Source: Planococcus citri (taxonomy: Eukaryota; Arthropoda; Insecta; Hemiptera; Pseudococcidae). From it: DNA of 64,000 nt. The DNA lies in the NCBI RefSeq assembly GCF_950023065.1, contig NC_088679.1, positions 76,756,001-76,820,000 of the forward strand, read 5' to 3'. The notes under the pieces are model-generated. The model did no database searches. It had not been told where the DNA came from and saw nothing but the letters and a program-made list of their open reading frames with translations. Shown piece by piece: positions 55,131 through 64,000 of this stretch (within the stretch, counting starts at the first letter, position 1; every line of letters begins with the position of its first letter). The position numbers and the translations under genes are program-made.

Positions 55131-56428
55131 CTAAACGGTCATTCCTTGTCAACTCGACCAAAAAAAGACGATTTTGAAAATCATGTCTTTCGATTTCGCT
55201 CAATTTTTTTTTACAATATATACCTACCCACCCAGTAAGTAAGAACCCCGGAATTAGTTTGGTCCCAGCTCTCTCAGGGGGCGGGTGGGAGGGTTTCCAT
55301 TATTTTCACATTGTTTCGAGCTACTCAACTTCAGCAGCCCATTCCTCCAAAACTATGACACTTTGATCAAAACTGATTTCACAGTTCGAAAGGGCATTGC
55401 ATTTAGAACTCTTTAAGTGTTTTGAAATTTTCAAAAGTTGAAAGTTGAACTTACAAATTGAAAGTTCAAATTTCAAAATGGGGCTGTAAGTGGGAGCTAC
55501 CGTTTAAAGTTTTGAAAAAATTTCCATAGATGTACCTTTTGATGCTTTTATGAAATATTCAAGTTTCGAGATGGGATCTCTCAATGGAGGGGGAGCACCC
55601 CCACCCACAATTTTGGGTGAAACTTTCGAAAGAAAATCTGGGGCATGTAATATTAGTCCAGTAGAATTAGCAAAAAAATAGGCTCTATAGTGAATCTCTA
55701 GGTGGCAAGCTGATTTTTGGTATACTGGTCCATTTTGATGTCCTGAAAACGAATCCGAGGAGTCCCCTACTGTCCCGGGTGTGCTTTCCCCCAAATTGTG
55801 GATCTTAGCCCCCCAAAATCGGTTTTTGACCAATTCATCGAAAAATATTGACTCTAGCGCAAAAATGGTTGAAGAATGTTGTTCTACGTCAAATTTCCCA
55901 TCAGATGAGCCATGTATCGATTTTCCAGCTCCAAGGGGGGTGGACCTACGGCGCTTTGAACATAAAGGGGTCTGTAATAGCGCTATTACATTGATTGTTA
56001 ATATTGGTCGTAATATTTTTAATCGTGTAAAAATGATATGAGGGTACTTCTTTTTGTTTTTCTGAGATACAGAACGGACTACAGCTTCACCCCCTCCCCC
56101 CTCCCCCTCACCATTCAGTTATCTGTCGATATAACGTACGTCCGGTGAATTGAAATGTATCTACAAAAAAGTGTAAAAATGTCAAATGGAATGTTGATAC
56201 GCGTTTCAAACGCCAATTTTAACGAATCGTAACCAATTCTCCCCCTTTGTGGATCCCAAGCCCCCCAAAACTTTTTTCAATCCATCTACTTCAATTATTG
56301 GTCAAATTGAAAAAATTCTACAATTGTTATGTTCTAATCCATAAAATTTGCCATAAAATGAACCTTCGTTCATATTTCTCGCCCCAGAGGGGTGAGGAGT
56401 GAACCTAAAACATTGAATAGGTACCTAC

Positions 56429-56839
56429 TAGAGGTGAAAACGGTTACGCTACCCGCTTACCGGTATCTGGTTAAAATACCGGCTAAACCCGCTAGTGGTT
56501 GTATCGGGTTGATTCGGATATAGATAGTAGCGTATAGCGAGTACAACCCGAAAGTTTTCGCACTTGGTCTGCGCACGCACCCCAAAATTTGATAATGCGT
56601 AAGTGGGAGGAGTTACGCTTCGACACCTGTCGTTCGTATTGTGTGATTGACGTTTGACATGATTGATGACAATGATGATGTCATGCCGGTACACCAGCTA
56701 CGCATTCAATGCGCTACTAGTTATATCCTGAACGGGTGCGACATTTTTTCAATTCGCTACCCGCTACTACCGAGTAGCGAGAATTTACGATACGGATACG
56801 ATAGTTACCCGCTGTCAGCGAGTACCGTTTTCAGCTCTA
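56429..56839. mobile_element. 411-bp hAT-type MITE with exact empty site
   Basis: Ends TAGAGGTGAAAACGG and CCGTTTTCAGCTCTA (one mismatch), flanked by the perfect 8-bp duplication GTACCTAC (56421-56428 and 56840-56847). The opposite arm of the palindrome keeps the unoccupied site as GTAGGTAC at 57706-57713, with matching sequence on both sides. TAGAG-type ends and an 8-bp duplication identify the hAT superfamily. The interior has no transposase, only unrelated short frames. Confidence 0.95.
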
Positions 56840-58469
56840 GTACCTACTTTCTCGTTCTCACAATGTGCAAATCTCTAGGTATGAAATTTCCGATTCAATC
56901 GCAATAGGAAACGTAAAAATTTGAAATTAGGTAGATAAGTAATTATATAAATCCTTAGATAAATTTGAAAGGGGGGCGTGAGGAGAGGAGGGAGTCTTCA
57001 CCGAAGACAGAAAATCACATTCAGTGAAAAAGTGAGGTGGAAAGGGATAGAGAAGGATTGAAGAGTTATCTAAACACTTGGAAAATACATCTCGTAACAG
57101 CAGTCAAATAATTCGTCTGATAATACATTATGATGAAGACTCACTCCTCTCCTCCCACCTTCCCAAATTTATCTGAGAGGCCCTATCTCATTTCGTAACA
57201 TTTAACCAGAAATGCCCTCTACGTACTTACTTACCTCTTTTTAAAGGTGTTCCCTTCAACAGTCTTGCTAAAAAAAAATAATTTTCATCTCAAACATCTA
57301 AAAAATTGAGGAGAAGGGAGGAAAGGGAAATCCTTGTTATCTTCACACTTCATATTTTCGTTTTTTTGCAAAACAACCAAACCTTGGATACTCGTTTCTC
57401 AAAAATGACTAGCGAGTGAACTTGTAGCAAAACTGAGTAAGGGATTTCAAAAGAATTACATAAGAGATTCTAAATCAGTGGTTAAAATTTGAAAATCATC
57501 TTGCAATTGGACTTTCAGGGGAACACGTTGAAGTTGAAATCTAAAATTGAAAAAAATGTTGCGAAGACCTTTTTTGGCTTTTATACGTACATACATTTGA
57601 TTTAAATGATTAAGGTACCCATCTAATCTCAAATTTTTACGTTTCCTATTGCGATTGAATCGGAAATTTCATACTTAGAGATTTGCACATTGTGAGAACG
57701 AGAAAGTAGGTACCTATTCAATGTTTTAGGTTCACTCCTCACCCCTCTGGGGCGAGAAATATGAACGAAGGTTCATTTTATGGCAAATTTTATGGATTAG
57801 AACATAACAATTGTAGAATTTTTTCAATTTGACCAATAATTGAAGTAGATGGATTGAAAAAAGTTTTGGGGGGCTTGGGATCCACAAAGGGGGAGAATTG
57901 GTTACGATTCGTTAAAATTGGCGTTTGAAACGCGTATCAACATTCCATTTGACATTTTTACACTTTTTTGTAGATACATTTCAATTCACCGGACGTACGT
58001 TATATCGACAGATAACTGAATGGTGAGGGGGAGGGGGGAGGGGGTGACGCTGTAGTCCGTTCTGTATCTCAGGAAAACAAAAAGAAGTACCCTCATATCA
58101 TTTTTAAACGATTAAAAATATTACGACCAATATTAACAATCAATGTAATAGCGCTATTACAGACCCCTTTATGTTCAAAGCGCCGTAGGTCCACCCCTCT
58201 TGGGGCTGGAAAATCGACACATGGCTCATCTGATGGGAAATTTGACGTAGAACAACATTCTTCAACCATTTTTGCGCTAGAGTCAATATTTTTCGATGAA
58301 TTAGTCAAAAACCGATTTTGGGGGGCTAAGATCCACAATTTGGGGGAAAGCACACCCGGGACAGTAGGGGACTCCTCGGATTCGTTTTCAGGACATCAAA
58401 ATGGACCAGTATACCAAAAATCAGCTTGCCACCTAGAGATTCACTATTCGATGCTAATTCTACTGGACT

Positions 58470-59075
58470 ATATATCGAATTCTATGTTTTAGGTGACACT
58501 GAATACGAATATGACATCAGATTTTTTATAGGACCCCATCCATGGCCCCCAGCACCTCCCCAAAGGAAGTAAAAATTCAAAAAAGTGTTTTATTCGTGTG
58601 ACACATGGAATATAAGTATGTTTTTGGTGACGCTGAACCCGAATATGACGTCAGATTTTTGATTGGACCCCATCCACGGCCCCTACATTTTTTTTGGACT
58701 TTTACCTATTGGTGGAGGTTCTGGGGGCCATGGGTGAAGTCGATTCGAAAAACTAAGGCAATATTCGTGTTCAGCGATATCGAAAACATACTATTTCATG
58801 TGTCATGTCACACGAATGTAGCCATTTTTGGGGGGCCACCCCCTTTGGGGAGGTGCTGGGGGCCGTGGACGGGTCCAATCAAAAATCTGACGTCATATTC
58901 GTGTTCAGCGTCACCAAAAACATACTATTCCATGTGTCACATGAATAAAACACTTTTTTGAACTTTTACCCCCTTTGGGGAGGTGCTGGAAGCCATGAAT
59001 GGGGTCCTATCAAAAATCTGACATCATATTCGTGTTCAGTGTCACCAAAAACATAGCATTCGATACATCACATGC
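58470..59075. repeat. Inverted satellite units inside the palindrome arm
   Basis: Units of about 130-150 bases carry 'GAATATGACGTCAGATTTTT', 'CCCCAGCACCTCCCC' and 'GTGTGACACATGGAATA'. Units before about 58710 run one way and those after run the other way, making a smaller palindrome within the large one. The same unit occurs at 5.2-5.42 kb and not in the left arm. Confidence 0.75.
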
Positions 59076-59479
59076 CCCAGATTTTCTTTCGGAAGTTTCG
59101 CCCAAAATTGGGGGTGGGGGTGCTCCCTCTTCATTGAAAGATCCCATCTCGAAACTTGAATATTTCATAAAAGCATCAAAAGGTACATCTATGGAAATTT
59201 TTTCAAAACTCTAAACGGTAGCTCCTAATACTTACAGCGCCCTTTTGAAATTTGAACTTTCAATTTGAAAGTTCAACTTTCAACTTTCATAGTTTTGGAA
59301 GAATGGGCTGCTGAAGTTGAGTAGCTCGAGACAATGTCAAAATAATAGAAGCCCCCCCCACCCGCCCACGGGGTTCTTACTTACTGGGTGGGTATATACT
59401 GTAAAAAAAAAAATTGAGCGAAATCGAAAGACATGACTCAAAAACGTTGGTTGAGTTAACATGGAATGATCCTAAATAC

Positions 59480-61290
59480 AAAAAAGGCCGATTCATTTTG
59501 ACAATCAAGTCTCATAATATTTCGAATCACTTGCATGATTTTTTTTCAACTCATTTCAAAAAAGCTAGACAACGAGTCGAGTAATTACGTACTTAACTAT
59601 GAAAAAATCCAAGTGATGAAACAAAAAAAAATTGATTCATTTCCATTGTTGTATAAGTCATTTTCAAAGAACAACTTTTTTTTTAGCAAACGCTTAAAAA
59701 TCATGGTAAAAACGCTTTTTTCGATATTCTAAACTCAACATTTTCCAAAAATGTTATGCCTCGCTTCGCTTTCTACTGCAGTAATTTTCGATAAATAAAT
59801 TTGCATTTTTTTTTCAGAACAATTACTTTGAAAAAGTAGGTATAATAATGATTTCATTAAAGACGCTCAAAACAAATTTAAAAATTTGAAAAACGAAAAA
59901 TTGAGCTGGTAAAAACGTTCTCAACTTATACCGTCCCTCTCGTAAAAATCTATTAAAAAAGAGGGTGTCTCGCCAAAATTTCAAAATGAAAAAACAGGAC
60001 TTTTAGCAGCACATTTTTTAAACATTTGAGATTTCTTAAGGAGGGAGGGGGAGGAGGAGGGAGAGGTTCACTCTTCTAATGTCTTAAAATTCCCAAAGAT
60101 TTTTTTCAAGCAAGCGGATGTGGAAAATATAATTTAATCATTTATTAGGTATTTCAATTTTTGACTTTTTAAGGTTCTTGTCAATGGAGTAAAATTTGGG
60201 CTTGGGAGAATAAAAAATGTTTTTCCGCACATTTTTTTAAAAATGTAAAAAAAAGTTTGAACGACATTAAAATTTTAAAATTTGAATGACGATGTAGAAA
60301 AAAATTCAAACTTGAAAAAAGAAAAGTAAACGAGCCTGAGAGAAGTGAGGCCAAAAACTTTCAAAAATTCCATGTTTTGAAAGGTAAAAAAAAGATTTTT
60401 TCACGCATGAAGGAGATTACTTTTTTGATTCAAACTTCGAACATTTTTTTAAAAAACAATACGTCTTCTATTTGGGAAAAAACAACGCAAGCGAAGGCAA
60501 AATCTCTCAAAAATGTGTAATTCAAGTTGTAAACAAGTCGTCAATAATTATTAAGCCCTTTTCTAAGAAATTTTTTCAAAATTCCAGTAAGTAAAAGGAG
60601 AAATGAATTTGATAACTTGAAAAAGACAGGACTTTTTGATGAAAAGTGAAAAAAAACAGGACAATTGCAGGACTTGCAGGACTCATCAACAAAAAGCAGT
60701 ACTTTTGCAGAACTTGCAGGACCAGTAGACACTTTGAGAAATCAAAAAATCAACGTATAAAATATTGAACCTTCCTCCCTCTTCCCCCTTAAAGAAGTCG
60801 TTAAGTGTTCGAAAAATGCCCTGCCAAAAATCCTGCTGAAGTCCTGCCTTTTCATTTTTAAATTTTTCGTTAGACACCTCGTGGGTGAAAAAGTCTCACT
60901 TTTTGTCAATAATACTGCCAAAAGGACCTGTTTTTGGTCTTTTCTAAGTGTTGCTCTTTGTCAAAAAAATTTTTTTGCCAAAAATATCCAGTAAGCAACA
61001 CATCCAATTTAACCAAAAAATTCCCTTGAGAAAAATACTCGTAAAAGCTTATTTAACGAGAAAAAATTTCGAAATGGCACTTTTAGATCTGAATAACCGA
61101 GACTAGATCAAAAGAGCACGTTCTAAAACCCTCGTAATCAAAATTTCAAGTAATGAAGTTCACTTTAGGATTTTTGGCAAATTTTTGAAAATTCAAAAAG
61201 TCGGTTTTAAGGGGCGTTTTTCAAGTTTTTCATGAAATATACATTTTTTTGAGCAAAGTGAATCAAATTATGACTAGTGGAAGGAGGTCG
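59480..61290. other. AT-rich low-complexity stretch
   Basis: 60.38-60.54 kb repeats the segment at 29.15-29.33 kb. 60.6-60.75 kb has short repeats of 'TTGCAGGACTT'. 60.9-61.05 kb is a small 'TTTTTGCCAAAA' array. There is no gene. Confidence 0.4.
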
Positions 61291-61922
61291 ACTCTCGTTC
61301 AGTACGCCTCTGTTGAGCATCCTCATTTCTTCTGCGAATACACTTTGATAACTATGATTTATCCATTCGTCATCTCATCTATCATCGAGATCTACCCACA
61401 TACCCACTTATAAAATATTGGAAAAATTGTCAACCGTCAAGTGCAAAAAGCTCGGCGGTTTGACATCGAATGACCCTATCTATACAGTTCGTTCTTCCTC
61501 CTGCTCCGCGCGTGTATTTTTGAAGCGACAAAAATATTAATTTCACTTTATTAAAATCAACACTCCACGCCACGTAGAAAGATATTTTTTCAAAAAAGAA
61601 AATACCATCGGAGCGACTTCCAAAAAAAAAAAAAAAAAGTCGAAGGAAAAAGGCTGTAATTAACGTGTTTTATACGAATATCGTCACTCCTCGCACGTCC
61701 TTCGTTCGGCGTAGGTAATCGTATAACGTAAAGAGCAGCAGCCAAGGGCCGAATTAATTTCTCTCTGTAATTACGATTGTTTTCCGAAGTTTAGTCGCAG
61801 CTTCGTTTTAACTATAAGAAAACGGTTTTCAAACAACCTGGCAGGTTGTAATTAAATGAAATATCAAAACTGAAATTCAAACGCTCCGAGGTGATTTTTT
61901 TTCACCTCTCGCTACTTGTACA

Positions 61923-62103
61923 GGTATTTCGGGCAGAGAAGGCCCCACTTCGAGTAGCAGCAGCAATCGCCGGTATCGGAATTACCTCCCAATCTGCATG
62001 CGGACCCGGAACGATTATCACGTTTCAAAGAAAACACACACACGTACACGGCTTGTCGATGTATTGTAACCTCTTTGTGTGTATGTATATATGGAGTATG
62101 ACG
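61923..62103 (+). other. Weak exon candidate
   Basis: A long pyrimidine tract ends TTGTACAG at 61922 and is followed by balanced, coding-like sequence in which two frames are open for 34 codons or more (for example 'GREGPTSSSSNRRYRNYLP'). A GTATGT donor-like string lies at about 62080. The reading frame cannot be chosen and no domain is recognised. Confidence 0.25.
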
Positions 62104-62176
62104 AGGTATACCTATGAAGAAGTAGATTTATATTTTTCATTACACCTTCTTCAAATCACCTACCTACCGGTCACGT

Positions 62177-62584
62177 TTGTGCGAAAAAAAATCAATTAAT
62201 CAGCGCGTGTTGCGCTTCGACACGACGAACGAACGAACGGAACGAAGAATAGAAAAAATCACCTGTCGAAGGATCCCAGCTACAGCCTCAGCCTCCCACT
62301 CGTATATACTTAATCAGGCTGGCAAATTATTCAATTTGTTTTATAACTCGTGTATAGAGGACGACCATAGTCCGTTGTTAATTCGCACAGAGTGTAAATT
62401 TCTCACCTCGGACGTATTTACGAGACATGATACAGAAGTGATGTCCATTGATAGTGTGCCGACTTTCGAACACTATCTTCGTCGGAGCTCGCGGTTATTA
62501 TACGCGAGGAATTTGTGCCATTTGAAAATCTCGCGTCATTACGACCTTTGTACGGTATTATGGAGAAATTCCTCGTCACCGTAG
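62177..62584 (+). CDS. Hypothetical open frame, function unknown
   Basis: A 135-codon frame with fairly even residue use and no homopolymer. It begins at a non-ATG codon, and the first in-frame ATG is at 62441, leaving 47 codons. No acceptor is obvious, but TACAG at 62280-62284 could serve. There is no recognisable domain, signal peptide or membrane segment. It may be a terminal exon of the same plus-strand unit as the candidate at 61.9 kb, or simply an open stretch in balanced-composition DNA. Confidence 0.2.
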   Translation: MCEKKSINQRVLRFDTTNERTERRIEKITCRRIPATASASHSYILNQAGKLFNLFYNSCIEDDHSPLLIRTECKFLTSDVFTRHDTEVMSIDSVPTFEHYLRRSSRLLYARNLCHLKISRHYDLCTVLWRNSSSP

Positions 62585-62589
62585 CGAGT

Positions 62590-63180
62590 GTTTAATAATA
62601 GGGTACGTCAAAGGTCGTCGGGGGTTGTTTATATGGAGCGTTTGTCTTTTGTGCGTGTGACTGTGTACGATGGGCGAACTGAATGAAACCGAACTCATTG
62701 GACTAGAAAATATCAAAATTCGCCCACCTCGTATTGACCCCTTCCCCTCTTCTGTGACTCTTTCACCATCGTGCTGAATTTGGACACCGTTCGAGTAATC
62801 GAATCTCGGTTTCCGGCTTTTATTATTATCGGTATGACAATAAAAATTTTTATAGTGATACATTGATACAAGTCTGCCTTTCTGTCCCATCCCTCATTCG
62901 TAAAGGTTTATAGAAATATTGAACAAGTATCCGCGGTACATGACCACATAGGTATTTCGCGTTTAACTTCCATCTCAATGGGTATTACGAGCAGAAAGCA
63001 TGCCCGTGCACTAAGGTCGAAATACTACGATTAATTCTTTTTCAAATACGTAGCTACGTGGAAGCACCTTCAACTTACATTATTGTGCTGCTCCCTTTTC
63101 CAGCGACCACGCAGGGTTTTTTCCCTCTTTCTTAATTCCCTTACAAGACGTGTGCTTCTGCTTATTATGAACGCATTATT
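62590..63180. other. Unassigned stretch
   Basis: Balanced composition with no clear frame on either strand. A 104-codon minus frame (62576-62890) starts at a weak site and shows no domain. Confidence 0.3.
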
Positions 63181-63181
63181 T

Positions 63182-63455
63182 TGGATATACCCTATTTTCG
63201 ACATGCCAAATCGATTGGAACCAGTTTCTAAACGTTTTGAGCAGTTCTAGAGCCTCCAGCAGATTTTTGAAGCTCGAAATTCCCACAAAATTTCATCAAA
63301 TTGAGTTGGAAAGCCGAAATTCATTCTGCAAATTAATTTCAATACGCTACTAAGTCAACTACAAGTGGATTTTCAAGAGCTATCTTTTAGAAAAAAGTTG
63401 TCCCAGTGGATCGACCGGGGGGGGGTGCAATAGATCCTCATGCGGGCTCCCCGAC
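63182..63455. mobile_element. Fold-back element copy 4, small remnant
   Basis: Contains the inner arm text ('CCCTATTTTCGACATGCCAA') followed after about 200 bases by the outer end of copy-1 type (GCGGGCTCCCCGAC then TA at 63456-63457). Most of the body has been deleted between them, and the left terminal repeat is missing. Confidence 0.8.
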
Positions 63456-63459
63456 TATA

Positions 63460-64000
63460 GCGAAAATAAAGTTCTAAATTTGCATTACTTGCAGTTTTCA
63501 ACATCAACGTCACTCAAACTTCACTACATATTGCACCTTGGGAGTAATAACGTTACATCTAAAAAAAATCGATTTTGACAATTTTGCATTTTTGGGGTTT
63601 GTATATGCCCCCCCCCCCAACCAAAAATAACACTTTGAGTAGGGTACATTATCTAGATCTTGTACGAGTAAAAACGCAAATGGCCTAACTCAAAATCCCA
63701 ACAACATTGCAAGTTGTTTGGAGTTATAAGGGTACACCTCAAAAAACTCCGCCTTTTTTGAGTAAATTTTGTACATACAAAGTGTTAAAAACAGTTTTGA
63801 TTGTTTTGAATGTTTGTCAGATAGAAATAGTCACAAGAAGTGTATTTTTTATTGGTTTGTACCAAATGGAAAGTGGGATGCCTATGGAGGCTCTGGTTGA
63901 CCGATGTGGGTGTAAGTTGTAATGTGGGAGAGCGTCTGTTATTGGTTTGCAAGTTCGTTGCGACCTATTACATACTTAGCCACTGAAAATAATGCCTACG
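63460..64000. other. Unassigned stretch at the window edge
   Basis: A C-run at 63610-63618 and a 71-codon plus frame (63707-63922) that begins at a non-ATG codon and is not recognised. Confidence 0.25.

Larger units (their letters stand above)
55137..59473. repeat. 4.3-kb palindrome
   Basis: The left arm from 55137 and the right arm to 59473 are reverse complements, with a centre near 57070 ('GGAGAGGAGGGAGTCTTC' at 56974 against 'GAAGACTCACTCCTCTCC' at 57136). Matching landmarks include 'CCATAAAATTTGCCATAAAA' (56339 against 57778-57797) and 'CATGTCTTTCGATTTCGCTC' (55181 against 59415-59434). The arms differ by three blocks: a hAT element only on the left, about 400 bases (57185-57600) only on the right, and a satellite (58470-59070) only on the right. 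Almost identical 86-codon frames occur in both arms (55781-56041 plus, 58093-58353 minus) but match no family. Confidence 0.9.

Noticed and set aside
55781..56041. 86-codon frame present in both palindrome arms as a conserved gene
   Set aside because: The identity comes from the inverted duplication. The peptide has no recognisable domain and no selection can be inferred from two copies of one repeat.
1..64000. CRISPR arrays, bacterial operons or endosymbiont genes
   Set aside because: No short regular repeats with unique spacers and no long uninterrupted genes are present. The composition and splice-like signals are those of an animal genome.

Overview
The window looks like intron or intergenic DNA from an AT-rich insect genome. 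Evidence is the long A/T runs, animal-type splice-site strings, mariner, hAT and Jockey-type mobile elements, and the near absence of long open frames. I would guess a hemipteran such as a scale insect or mealybug, but that is an impression, not a demonstration. No bacterial, viral or organellar gene set is present, and I found no rRNA, tRNA or CRISPR array.

Most of what can be supported is transposon-derived. From left to right: an internally deleted LTR retrotransposon with a 4-bp target duplication (2.5-4.3 kb); a rearranged repeat (5.1-6.05 kb) of the family that builds the large palindrome at 55 kb; a 355-bp inverted-repeat element (8.2-8.5 kb); three large copies and one small remnant of a fold-back element family (9.3-11.4, 24.9-26.8, 35.5-37.0, 63.2-63.5 kb); a separate 1.2-kb palindrome (34.3-35.5 kb); two small elements with clean 4-bp duplications (40.6 and 42.2 kb); a nest of a dead Jockey-type LINE, a mariner with a transposase remnant, and smaller inserts (46.2-49.1 kb); a 1.8-kb non-autonomous mariner (51.0-52.8 kb); and a 4.3-kb palindrome (55.1-59.5 kb) with a 411-bp hAT element in one arm and the matching empty site in the other. 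Between these lie low-complexity arrays built on 'TTTTTGCCAAAATTGCC'-like text and a 1.1-kb minisatellite (29.6-30.7 kb) with a 33-bp unit made of small palindromes.

The clearest protein-coding relic is a 145-codon RING-H2 plus coiled-coil frame (12311-12914, + strand), broken by an almost perfect 163-bp GC-rich hairpin with a 3-bp target duplication. Removing the hairpin and one duplication restores a single uninterrupted frame. Elsewhere only exon-sized pieces can be proposed: on the minus strand, small segments with good splice signals at 43.8, 32.4 and 18.8 kb, the first and last being related to each other; on the plus strand, a short secreted-peptide frame at 20.9 kb and possible first exons at 38.1-39.2 kb. 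The minus-strand segments lie 11-14 kb apart, so the window may sit inside one large gene with long, transposon-filled introns. None of these proteins could be named, and their joining is inference.
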